From contig NZ_JBNXUN010000001.1 in the NCBI RefSeq assembly GCF_050563525.1, forward strand, positions 806,001 through 870,000: DNA of 64,000 nucleotides, written 5' to 3'. Source of the stretch: Falsiroseomonas sp050563525. Its GTDB lineage: Bacteria; Pseudomonadota; Alphaproteobacteria; Acetobacterales; Acetobacteraceae. Position 1 is the stretch's first letter. Each line of letters starts with the position of its first letter. Below, in pieces: positions 42,149 to 49,770 of the stretch. Under the pieces are notes generated by a model. The model was not told where the DNA came from. It saw nothing but the letters and a program-made list of their open reading frames with translations, and did no database searches. Position numbers and translations under genes: made by a program.

Positions 42149-44647
42149 TCACCGGCCGAGGAGACCGCGCAGGATATCGACCGGATCCGGGCGCGCCTCG
42201 GGTGCCGCGGGCTGTGGCTGGGACGCCGCGGGTTCGGGCGCGGGCGCGGTGGCGGGGACCGGACCGGCGGTGCCGCCGCGCGCCTCCGCCAGCGCCGCAC
42301 TGCATTCCCCGAGAGGCGCGGCCGCCGCGCGCTGGCCACCACCGCCGAGAATCTCAGCCAGGGCCTGCAAGGACCGATCCGGCGTCCGCTGCTGCGACAG
42401 GAAGGCGCCAAGGCCGGCGGCGGCCGCGGCGCCGGGCTCCACGCCAACCCGCGGCGCCCGCCAGCCGCCGGCGATGTTCACCGGCGCGCGCAGCGCCACC
42501 GGGCCGGCGCGGAGGTCTGTCTGCAGGCGCAGCGCCAGGGTCTCGTCGCGCAGGTCGATGGCGCCGGTGCCGGCCATGCGGCCGAGCGCGCCTTCGGCAT
42601 ACAGCGTGGCGATGCGCAGGATGCCGCCCTCCGCAGGGGCGCGCAGCGCGAAGCAGCGCAGCGGGATGTCCTCGTTGCCGGGCGGCAGGACCATGCCCAG
42701 GACCTCCTGCGGCAGGGCGCGCAGCAGCGAACGCGGCACGCGGCCATCGACCAGCGCCAGCCCAAGATGTCCGGCGGCGCTGGCCGCGACGGCGCGGAGG
42801 TCGGCGCCGGTCCCGGCGAGGTCGGCATCGAGCTGCGCCGAACCGATCAGCAGCGGGTCGCGGCCCAGGGCGCGCGACAGCGCCGCCATGTCGAGGCCAG
42901 GCGAGGTGGCGACGACGCGCAGGCGGGGCGGGTCGGCACGGCCATCGGCCTCGACACGCAGGGTGACCGGCCCGGCCGGGGTCTGCGCCGAAAGCGGGGT
43001 GATGCGGGCATTGCCGTTGTCCAGCACCAGCCGGCCGGACACCTCGCGCCAGGGCTGGCCGCCGGCGGTGATGGCGGGGGCCATCAGGCGCAGATCGGCG
43101 TCCAGGGCGCGCAGCGCCGCGAAGGGTAGCGGCGTGGCGGGGATGACGCGATTGTCCGTGGCGGCCGGCGCCGGAGCGGGAGAAGCGGGTGCCGCGGGCG
43201 CGGCGGCCGGCGCCGGGCGGGCGGCGCGGAGCGCGTCCACATCCAGGCGCGGGAAGGCCAGCGTGCCGGTCAGGTTCGGGCGCGCGGCCAGCGCCAAGGC
43301 GAGGTCGCCCTGCACCGCGGCGGCCGGATGTTCCGCGCGAAGCCCGTTCAGCCTCAGACCACCTGCAAGGCCCGGCCCGGGTGCCACCAGTTGCGCCGCC
43401 AGGCTGCCCGGGCCGGACACACCGTAGGGCGCCAGGTCGGCGGCCTCCGCCGTGATCGCCAGGTCGATGCCGCGCAGCGCCAGGGGCTGAGCGATGGTGC
43501 CCTTGACGGTGCCGGCGACCCCCTGCCCCTCCAGGCGCAGGTCAACGGGCAGCGGTCCGGCGCCGCCGGCCAGCAGCAGCGCGGGCGTGCCGGCCTGGCC
43601 GGCGAGGCGCAGCGGCTGGCCTTCCACCGTCAGCTCCGTGGCCAGCGCGATCGGCGCCTCCAGCCCCGCCGCCGTCAACTCGGCGCTACGAATGGCGAGC
43701 CCAGGGCGCAGCGCGGACAGGTCCGAGGCGCCCACCACCAGCCGCAGGTCGCGCACTGCGGACACCGCGCCGCCGGTGCCGGCGACGCCAGCATTCGCCA
43801 CCACGTTGCGGAGTGGCGGAAGCGCTGCGCCCTGCGCGAGCGGGGCGAGGCTGGAGAGGTCCGGCACGCGGGCCTCCACCCGGCCATCCCAGGCGGGACC
43901 GGTCAGCGTGCCGTTCAGCTTCGCCTCGGCGCCCGCCGCGGCCAGCGTCGCCGCCACCGGCCAGGGCTGCGCACCGCCGAACTGCGCCAGCGGTCCGGTC
44001 TCGGCGCTCAGCGCCACCGTCTGGCCGCGCAGCACCACCTCGCCCTGCGCCGTCATCGCGGTGCCGAGCGGGGCGGAGGCGTCCAGCCGGGTGATCTCGA
44101 CGGTCTCCGCCAGGCCGTTGCGGGCATCGCGCCAGGCGATGCGGCCGCGTTCCAGGCGCAGCGCGTCGATGCCGAGTGCCAGCGCCTCCCGCACCGCTTC
44201 CTCCGGCGCCGGCTGGGTGGGCTCGGCGGGTTGCTGGGCGCGGGCGAACTGCCAGTTGCCGCGGCCCTGGGCGTCGACCTCCAGCAGCAGGTCGGTGTCC
44301 TCCAGCTCGATGCGGGAGATGCGGATCTCGCGGGACAGCAGCGGCAGCAGCGCGGCCTGGACCTGGACGCGGCGCGCGGTGAGCATCTGCGGCCGGCTGC
44401 CGCCCTCGGCATTGGCCAGCGCCACGTCGCGCAGTTCCACCGTCGGCACCAGGGACAGGCCGAGGCGCATCTCGCCCACGGTGAAGGCGCGGCCGGTGGC
44501 GCGTTCCACGGCGGCGACCAGGCGCGGGCGCAGCGACTCCGCATCGAGGAAGACGAGCGCCGCGCCGAGGACCAAAGCGGGCAGGCCGATGACCAGGGCC
44601 AGGAGGATCCAGGGCCAGCGGCGACGGCGGGGCGTGGTCTGTGTCAT
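42149..44647 (-). CDS. AsmA-family protein
   Basis: This 832-residue protein has one N-terminal membrane helix after a basic start (RRRRWPWILLALVIGLPALV) and a large periplasmic part. SLRPRLVAAVERATGRAFTV with GEMRLGLSLVPTVELRDVAL is the AsmA N-terminal motif. The C-terminal AsmA domain has NARITPLSAQTPAGPVTLRV, then SAAGHLGLALVDGRV and GTGAIDLRDETLALRLQTDL. AsmA-like proteins are bridge-like beta-groove proteins implicated in moving phospholipids to the outer membrane. A proline/alanine tail of about 50 residues is unusual. It is monocistronic. Confidence 0.9.
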   Translation of the reverse strand: MTQTTPRRRRWPWILLALVIGLPALVLGAALVFLDAESLRPRLVAAVERATGRAFTVGEMRLGLSLVPTVELRDVALANAEGGSRPQMLTARRVQVQAALLPLLSREIRISRIELEDTDLLLEVDAQGRGNWQFARAQQPAEPTQPAPEEAVREALALGIDALRLERGRIAWRDARNGLAETVEITRLDASAPLGTAMTAQGEVVLRGQTVALSAETGPLAQFGGAQPWPVAATLAAAGAEAKLNGTLTGPAWDGRVEARVPDLSSLAPLAQGAALPPLRNVVANAGVAGTGGAVSAVRDLRLVVGASDLSALRPGLAIRSAELTAAGLEAPIALATELTVEGQPLRLAGQAGTPALLLAGGAGPLPVDLRLEGQGVAGTVKGTIAQPLALRGIDLAITAEAADLAPYGVSGPGSLAAQLVAPGPGLAGGLRLNGLRAEHPAAAVQGDLALALAARPNLTGTLAFPRLDVDALRAARPAPAAAPAAPASPAPAPAATDNRVIPATPLPFAALRALDADLRLMAPAITAGGQPWREVSGRLVLDNGNARITPLSAQTPAGPVTLRVEADGRADPPRLRVVATSPGLDMAALSRALGRDPLLIGSAQLDADLAGTGADLRAVAASAAGHLGLALVDGRVPRSLLRALPQEVLGMVLPPGNEDIPLRCFALRAPAEGGILRIATLYAEGALGRMAGTGAIDLRDETLALRLQTDLRAGPVALRAPVNIAGGWRAPRVGVEPGAAAAAGLGAFLSQQRTPDRSLQALAEILGGGGQRAAAAPLGECSAALAEARGGTAGPVPATAPAPEPAASQPQPAAPEARPDPVDILRGLLGR

Positions 44648-44693
44648 GCGGGTGTCTAGCACCCGCGGCACACCGGGACCTACCCCGCCCGTT

Positions 44694-45674
44694 TCAACTC
44701 ACCCGGCGCGGCTTTGGCGTGCGGGGCGCCTCGAAGCCGTAAAAGGAAAATGTTTCCTTCATGTGCGGCGGCAGCGGCGCGGCCACTTCCAGCCAGCCGC
44801 CGGCGGGGTGCGGCAGGCGCAGCGCGCGGGCGTGCAGGTGCAGGCTGGCGGGCAGGCCCTCCACATGCGCGGCCTGGCCGCCATACTTGCCATCGGCCAG
44901 GATCGGGCAGCCCAGCGCCTCCGCCGCGTGGACGCGAAGCTGGTGGGTGCGGCCGGTCAGCGGCTTCATCTCCAGCCAGGCGACCTTGCGGCGCACCACG
45001 TCCAGCGTGCGGAAATCCGTGATGGCATGGGTGCCGTCCTCCCCCTGCTCGGCCGGCGCCGTGCGTTCGCCGCGCGGGCCGCCCTGGCGAACCAGCGCCA
45101 TGTTGATGCGGCCGGCGGGCGGGCTGGGCTCGCCGAGGACCACGGCCCAATACGTCTTCTCGATATCGCGCCCGCGGAAGGCGGCGGCGAGGCGGGAGGC
45201 GGCGGACAGGGTGCGGGCGAGCACCAGGACGCCGGAGGTGTCGCGGTCCAGCCGGTGCACCAGGCGGGGGCGCTCGGCGGCGTCGAATTGCAGCGCGTCC
45301 AGCATGCCATCCAGGTGCCGGGCGATGCCGGGGCCGCCCTGCACGGCCAGGCCATGCGGCTTGTCCAGCACCAGCACGTCGGCATCCTTGTGGATGACCA
45401 TCTGGTGCAGCGCCTTGACGTCGCGCTCATCCACCGGCTTTGGCGTGCGCGGCAGGTCGCGGGCGGGGTTTTCCGTCACTGGCGGGATGCGGACTTCCTG
45501 GCCGGCTTCGAGCCGGGTGTTGGCCTCGGCGCGCTTGCCGTCGACGCGGATCTGCCCGGTGCGCAGCATCTTCTGGAGGGCCCCCTGGGTCAGCGCGGGG
45601 AATTGGCGCTTCAGCCAACGGTCGAGACGGGTGTCGCCTTCATCGGCGGCGACTTTCTTGAGCTGCACGGTCAT
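44694..45674 (-). CDS. rluC: RluC/RluD-type 23S rRNA pseudouridine synthase
   Basis: This 326-residue protein has an N-terminal S4 RNA-binding domain (about 15-60; TRLDRWLKRQFPALTQGALQ) and a catalytic domain with the invariant aspartate D143 in LVHRLDRDTSGVLVLAR. LVLDKPHGLAVQGG and PLTGRTHQLRVHAAEALGCP complete the active site. RluC modifies uridines 955, 2504 and 2580 of 23S rRNA, and RluD uses related sites; the exact type cannot be fixed by eye. The divergent toxin-antitoxin pair begins 96 bp away. Confidence 0.9.
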   Translation of the reverse strand: MTVQLKKVAADEGDTRLDRWLKRQFPALTQGALQKMLRTGQIRVDGKRAEANTRLEAGQEVRIPPVTENPARDLPRTPKPVDERDVKALHQMVIHKDADVLVLDKPHGLAVQGGPGIARHLDGMLDALQFDAAERPRLVHRLDRDTSGVLVLARTLSAASRLAAAFRGRDIEKTYWAVVLGEPSPPAGRINMALVRQGGPRGERTAPAEQGEDGTHAITDFRTLDVVRRKVAWLEMKPLTGRTHQLRVHAAEALGCPILADGKYGGQAAHVEGLPASLHLHARALRLPHPAGGWLEVAAPLPPHMKETFSFYGFEAPRTPKPRRVS

Positions 45675-45738
45675 GGCGGGGGCATAGCATGGATGGGGCG
45701 GGTGCAAGGTCCTTGTGCCGGGATGACGCCAAGATATA

Positions 45739-45757
45739 TGGTCATTCGAGATGACCA
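45739..45757. promoter_or_regulatory. Candidate autoregulatory operator of the toxin-antitoxin operon
   Basis: TGGTCAT and ATGACCA, perfect 7-bp arms around TCGAG, form a 19-bp palindrome ending 13 bp before the antitoxin ATG. ATATAT lies at its left edge and could be the -10. Phd/YefM antitoxins repress their operons from such sites. Confidence 0.6.
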
Positions 45758-45770
45758 GTTGGACGGGACC

Positions 45771-46043
45771 ATGCCCACCACGAAACTGATCGGCGCCACC
45801 GAGTTCAAGGCAACCTGCCTCGAGATCCTCGACCGCGTCGGCGCTGGGGAGTGGGAGCGCGTGGAGGTGACGAAGCGGGGCCGCGTCGTCGCCGTGCTGG
45901 TGCCGCCGACGCCGCCCTCGGCGGAGGTGGCGGCGCTGCACGGCTTCCTGCGTGGCAGCGTGACCATCCCGCCCGGCTTTGACCTGACGGCACCGGTCGC
46001 GGACGAACCCCTTGCCGCGGAACAGGGCCACCTGCACGGATGA
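45771..46043 (+). CDS. Phd/YefM-family antitoxin
   Basis: This 90-residue protein has an N-terminal DNA-binding fold with LIGATEFKATCLEILDRVGA and VEVTKRGRVVAVLVPP, the Phd/YefM core. The C-terminal 40 residues (HGFLRGSVTIPPGFDLTAPV and on) should wrap the toxin. The ATG at 45771 leaves a 19-bp palindrome free upstream as operator; a start at 45738 would place that palindrome inside the gene. The stop codon overlaps the toxin start by 4 bp. Confidence 0.88.
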   Translation: MPTTKLIGATEFKATCLEILDRVGAGEWERVEVTKRGRVVAVLVPPTPPSAEVAALHGFLRGSVTIPPGFDLTAPVADEPLAAEQGHLHG

Positions 46044-46468
46044 GCCGCGATGGCGTGCTGCTCGACACCTGCGCGGTGATCTGGCTGGCGACCGGCGCGG
46101 CGATGGCACCGGAAGCGCTCTCCGCCATTCAGCTGGCCGGGCGCGGCGCCGGCATCTTCGTCTCGCCGGTCTCGGCCTGGGAGGTCGGGCTGCTGGCGCG
46201 ACCACGGCCGAACCGCCCGGCGCTGGCCTTCCTGCCGGACCCGAAGACCTGGTTCGCCCGCGTGATGGCCGGCCCCGGCATCCGGGAGGCGCCGCTGACG
46301 CCGGGGGCCGCCCTCGACTCCTCCTGGCTGCCGGGCGACCTGCACGGCGACCCGGGCGACCGCCTGATCATCGCGACTGCCCGCGACCGGGGGTTGCCGG
46401 TGGTGACGCGGGACGCGGCGATCCTGGCCTATGGGCGAGCGGGCCACCTGGCCACCATCGCCTGCTGA
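46040..46468 (+). CDS. PIN-domain (VapC-type) toxin ribonuclease
   Basis: This 142-residue PIN protein has its acidic active site complete: D9 (LLDTCAVIWL), E48 (VSAWEVGLL), D104/D107 (GDPGDRLIIATA) and D125 (VVTRDAAIL). VapC toxins cut tRNA or rRNA with Mg when released from the antitoxin. It is coupled to the Phd-type antitoxin by an ATGA overlap; pairing of PIN toxins with Phd/YefM antitoxins is well known. The pair stands alone between housekeeping genes, so it may have arrived by transfer, although base composition is like the host. Confidence 0.92.
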   Translation: MSRDGVLLDTCAVIWLATGAAMAPEALSAIQLAGRGAGIFVSPVSAWEVGLLARPRPNRPALAFLPDPKTWFARVMAGPGIREAPLTPGAALDSSWLPGDLHGDPGDRLIIATARDRGLPVVTRDAAILAYGRAGHLATIAC

Positions 46469-46498
46469 GGTTGCCTATAAGGTTGCTGCCAAGGTTGC
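46468..46498 (+). repeat. Three direct AGGTTGC repeats with 12-bp period
   Basis: AGGTTGC occurs at 46468, 46480 and 46492, exactly 12 bp apart, starting on the last base of the toxin stop and lying in the leader of the EF-P gene. The spacing is not a full helical turn. It may be a protein-binding array, part of the efp promoter, or a remnant of slippage. Confidence 0.5.
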
Positions 46499-46564
46499 CC
46501 CTGGCCGCCCGGCGTTGTATCCGCGCCCGGACATTCCCCACCGCTCATTCAGGACTACCGCACC

Positions 46565-47134
46565 ATGGCGAAGATGCAGGCCAACCAGATGCGCGCCGGC
46601 ATGGTCATCGAGTTCGAGGGCCAGCGCTACACCATCATCCGCCAGAACATCATGATTCCTGGCAAGGGCAATGCGATCATTCAGGTCGACATGCGCAACA
46701 TCAAGACCGGGTCCAAGAAGGACCAGCGCTGGCGCACGGCGGATACGGTCGAGCGGCTGATGACCGAGGACAAGGAGTTCACCTTCTCCTACGCCGAGGG
46801 CGACATGATCGTCCTGATGGACCCCGAGACCTATGAGCAGACGCAGGTGCCGAAGGACATCCTCGGCGACCGCCTGCCGTTCCTGGTCGAGAACATGACC
46901 GTCGGCGTCCGCCTGATCGAGGGCGAGCCGGTGGCCATGACCCTGCCGGAGCAGGTGACGCTGGAAGTGGTGGAGGCCGATCCGGTGGTGAAGGGCCAGA
47001 CCGCGACCAGCAGCTACAAGCCCGCGGTCCTGTCCAACGGCGTGAAGACCATGGTGCCGCCCTTCATCACGGTGGGCGAGCGCATCGTGGTGAAGACCGA
47101 GGATGGCAGCTACTACGAGCGCGCCAAGAGCTGA
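46565..47134 (+). CDS. efp: Translation elongation factor P
   Basis: The complete 189-residue EF-P has three beta-barrel domains. It relieves ribosomes stalled at polyproline. The tip of the first domain reads IMIPGKGNAI with the modifiable lysine K34, so beta-lysylation by EpmA is possible, though no epmA or epmB is in the window. Domain 2 has EFTFSYAEGDMIVLMDPETY and domain 3 ends TVGERIVVKTEDGSYYERAK. The polyproline-rich proteins encoded nearby (OmpA linker, AsmA tail) are the kind that need it. Confidence 0.96.
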   Translation: MAKMQANQMRAGMVIEFEGQRYTIIRQNIMIPGKGNAIIQVDMRNIKTGSKKDQRWRTADTVERLMTEDKEFTFSYAEGDMIVLMDPETYEQTQVPKDILGDRLPFLVENMTVGVRLIEGEPVAMTLPEQVTLEVVEADPVVKGQTATSSYKPAVLSNGVKTMVPPFITVGERIVVKTEDGSYYERAKS

Positions 47135-47181
47135 CGCGAAAGCGTCATCTCCTGGCTGTATTTGTTGCCCTCAGGCGCCGG

Positions 47182-47257
47182 GCGCGCGCTCCGCGCGCTT
47201 GGCTCGCCGCATAAGCGGCGGCGCCCGTTCGGGCGCTCGGCCGGCAAAGGCCGGCCG
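47182..47257. repeat. Cluster of four tandem perfect hairpins between efp and the inositol phosphatase gene
   Basis: Four different palindromes stand almost end to end: GCGCGCG-CTC-CGCGCGC (47182-47198), CGCCGC-ATAA-GCGGCG (47205-47220), GCGCCC-GTTC-GGGCGC (47221-47236) and CGGCCGGC-AAAG-GCCGGCCG (47238-47257). They probably end or protect the efp transcript. The array form recalls REP-like or bidirectional terminator clusters. Confidence 0.6.
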
Positions 47258-47299
47258 CCCATCTCGTGCCCGCCGCTCATTCAGTTCGGAATCCGTCCC

Positions 47300-48157
47300 A
47301 TGGCCGTCTCGCCCCGCCTTTCCGCCTCCATGACGGTGCTGCAATCCGCCATGCAGAAGGCCGCCCGCCGGCTGCTGCGGGATTTCGCCGATGTCGAATC
47401 GCTGCAGGTGACCGCCAAGGGCGCCGGGGATTTCGTCAGCCAGGCGGACCTGCGCGCCGAACAGACGCTGCGCGAGGAACTGTCCCGCGCCCGCCCCGGC
47501 TGGGGGTTCCTGATGGAGGAATCCGGCGCGTCCGGCGCCGATGACTGGGATTGGCGCTGGGTGGTGGATCCGCTGGACGGCACCACGAACTTCCTGCACG
47601 GCATCCCGCACTGGGCGATCTCGGTCGGCGTCGAGAAGCGAACGGGGGAGAACACCTCCGAACTCATGGCCGGCTGCATCTACAACCCGGCAGGCAACGA
47701 GATGTTCTGGGCCGAGAAGGGCATGGGCGCCTTTCTCAACGACAAGCGCCTGCGCGTCTCGGCGCGGCGCGACATGGGATCCGCCGTGTTCGCCACCGGC
47801 ATTCCCTTCGCCAAGGTGCAGCGCAAGGCGGAATTCTCGGCAACCCTGGCGCGGTTGATGCCGCACGTGGCCGGCGTCAGGCGCTTCGGTGCGGCAGCGC
47901 TCGACCTCGCCTGGGTCGCGGCCGGGCGGTATGACGGGTTCTGGGAACTCGGGTTGAACAAGTGGGACATCGCGGCCGGGCTGGTCATCGTGAAGGAGGC
48001 CGGCGGCTTCCTCTCCGACCCCGCCGGTGGCGAGACGCACTACGAAACCGGCGACGTGGTCTGCGGCAACCAGGCACTGCATCCGAAGCTGCGGGAGGTG
48101 GTGGCCGAGGGTATCGCCGCAGCCCAGGCGCATCGCGCCGCCGCCGTAACGAGCTGA
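47300..48157 (+). CDS. suhB: Inositol-1-monophosphatase family protein (SuhB-like)
   Basis: In this 285-residue protein, residues EE73-74 (FLMEESGAS), the metal motif VVDPLDGTTNFLHGIPHW (89-106) and the C-terminal LNKWDIAAGLVIVKEAGGF are the standard signatures of Mg-dependent, Li-sensitive inositol phosphatases. SuhB relatives also act in rRNA antitermination with Nus factors. The ATG at 47300 gives the usual length; the open frame runs 46 codons further up through the hairpin cluster and is not used. It is followed by the three-gene OmpA/MotA/MotB-like operon after 41 bp. Confidence 0.92.
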   Translation: MAVSPRLSASMTVLQSAMQKAARRLLRDFADVESLQVTAKGAGDFVSQADLRAEQTLREELSRARPGWGFLMEESGASGADDWDWRWVVDPLDGTTNFLHGIPHWAISVGVEKRTGENTSELMAGCIYNPAGNEMFWAEKGMGAFLNDKRLRVSARRDMGSAVFATGIPFAKVQRKAEFSATLARLMPHVAGVRRFGAAALDLAWVAAGRYDGFWELGLNKWDIAAGLVIVKEAGGFLSDPAGGETHYETGDVVCGNQALHPKLREVVAEGIAAAQAHRAAAVTS

Positions 48158-48198
48158 CGATGGCGCGGGCCCGCCTGACAGGCTAGCCTTTCGGAATC

Positions 48199-48612
48199 AT
48201 GCGATTCCGCGCCCTTTTCGCTGCCTTGCCGATCCTCCTCGCCGCCAGCGCGGCGACGGCTGAAGGTGTCTCGCCGCGACCCGAGGGCGGCTGGCGCGTC
48301 GAGTTCTCGCAGGGGCAGTCGGCGCTGAGCACGCGGGACCGGCACGCCCTGGCCGGCATCGCGCAGACCCTGGCGCCGATTCCCGCCGGCCGCATCACGG
48401 TGCAGGCGCAGGCCAGTGGGCCAGCGGACGATGCCTCGATCGCGCGGCGGCTGTCGCTGGCGCGCGCGGCGGCGGTGCGGGATGCGCTGGTGGCCGCGGG
48501 CCTGGTGGCGACGCGGGTCGATATCCGCGCCCTCGGCCGGCTGGAACCGCCGGCCGACATTGCCGAGATCCTTCCGCCGGGCGTCCCGCGCGCCACACCG
48601 GGCACGAGGTAG
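48199..48612 (+). CDS. Small periplasmic OmpA-like protein, first gene of a proton-channel operon
   Basis: This 137-residue protein has a signal peptide (MRFRALFAALPILLAASAAT) and one compact OmpA-like domain: WRVEFSQGQSALSTRDRHAL, RITVQAQASGPADDASIARR and LSLARAAAVRDALVAAGLVA with VDIRALGR. The peptidoglycan-contacting aspartate in the HAD segment is replaced (QASGPADD), so wall binding is uncertain, while the arginine in LARAAAV is kept. The MotA-like gene follows after 4 bp, so the product probably belongs to that complex. Confidence 0.8.
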   Translation: MRFRALFAALPILLAASAATAEGVSPRPEGGWRVEFSQGQSALSTRDRHALAGIAQTLAPIPAGRITVQAQASGPADDASIARRLSLARAAAVRDALVAAGLVATRVDIRALGRLEPPADIAEILPPGVPRATPGTR

Positions 48613-48616
48613 CCGC

Positions 48617-49753
48617 ATGACCAACCCGACCGTCTTCCTTTGGCGCATGCTCGCCTTCCTGGCGGCGGTGTCGCTGCTGGTCGGGCTGCTGTCGGGGGAG
48701 CTGGCCACGGCCTTCGCCGCCAACCCGATGCTGAACGGCGTCATCGCCGTGGTTCTGCTGCTCGGCATCGGCTGGAACATCCGGCAGGTCTTGGTGCTGA
48801 CGGCGGAAGTCGAGTGGCTGGAGGCGTTCCGCAAGCCCGGTGCCACCGCCCCGCGCAAGCCGCCGCGCCTGCTGGCCGCAATGGCGAGCATGCTGGCGGG
48901 CCGGCGTTCCGAACGCCTGTCGCTGTCCGCCATGGCGATGCGCAGCGTGCTGGACGGTATTTCCTCCCGCCTCGATGAAAGCCGCGAGCTTTCGCGCTAT
49001 GCGACGGGGCTGCTGATCTTCCTCGGCCTGCTCGGCACCTTCTGGGGGCTGCTGATGACCATCGCGGCGGTCTCCGACGTGATCGGCGGCATGTCGGTCG
49101 GCTCGGGCGACATCAATGCGATGTTCAACCAGTTGAAGACCGGGCTGGCGCAGCCGTTGCGCGGCATGTCCATCGCCTTCTCCTCCTCCATGCTGGGCCT
49201 TGCCGGAGCGCTGGTGCTGGGCTTCCTGGATCTCACAGCCGGGCAGGCGCAGAACCGCTTCTATTCGGAACTGGAGGATTGGCTGGCCGGCGCCACGCGG
49301 CTGTCCTCCGGCGCGCTGGGCAACGAGGGCGAAGGCTCCATGCCCGCCTATGTCCAGGCGCTGCTGGAGCAATCGGCCGAGAACATGGAGGAATTGCAGC
49401 GCGCCATCGGCCGTGGCGAGGATGGCCGGGCGCAGTCCAACCAGGCGCTGATGACGCTGACCGAGCGCCTGTCGATCCTGGCCGACCAGATGCGCGCGGC
49501 GCAGGTGCTGATGTCGCGCATGGCGGAAAGCCAGTCCCAGCTGATCCCGACGCTGAAGAACATGGCGGATGCCAATGCGCATGGCGCGCTGGACGATGCC
49601 TCCCGCGGGCATATCCGCAACCAGGAGCTCTACCTGGCCCGCATCCTGGAGGAGATGACCCAGGGACGCATGCAGGCCACCACCGAGATCCGCAACGAGA
49701 TCAAGGTGCTGGCACGCACCATCGCGGCGTTGGCGGAAGACCCGTCGCGATGA
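48617..49753 (+). CDS. MotA/TolQ/ExbB-like proton channel protein
   Basis: This 378-residue protein has four predicted membrane helices: about 9-30, 38-57, 128-150 (YATGLLIFLGLLGTFWGLLM) and 187-207 (SIAFSSSMLGLAGALVLGFL). GLLGTFWGL is the family signature of the third helix. The cytoplasmic loop (58-125) is long, and the C-terminal 150 residues form an amphipathic coiled helix with many Gln and Met residues. The partner channel protein is encoded 17 bp downstream. No flagellar, Tol or TonB genes are near, so this is neither a stator nor TolQ by context. Confidence 0.82.
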   Translation: MTNPTVFLWRMLAFLAAVSLLVGLLSGELATAFAANPMLNGVIAVVLLLGIGWNIRQVLVLTAEVEWLEAFRKPGATAPRKPPRLLAAMASMLAGRRSERLSLSAMAMRSVLDGISSRLDESRELSRYATGLLIFLGLLGTFWGLLMTIAAVSDVIGGMSVGSGDINAMFNQLKTGLAQPLRGMSIAFSSSMLGLAGALVLGFLDLTAGQAQNRFYSELEDWLAGATRLSSGALGNEGEGSMPAYVQALLEQSAENMEELQRAIGRGEDGRAQSNQALMTLTERLSILADQMRAAQVLMSRMAESQSQLIPTLKNMADANAHGALDDASRGHIRNQELYLARILEEMTQGRMQATTEIRNEIKVLARTIAALAEDPSR

Positions 49754-49770
49754 TCCTGGCAGCCTGATCC

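Noticed and set aside
43494..45770. The long open frame running into the antitoxin from upstream
   Set aside because: It is antisense to AsmA and RluC; the antitoxin family begins at 45771 and the operator palindrome lies just ahead of it.
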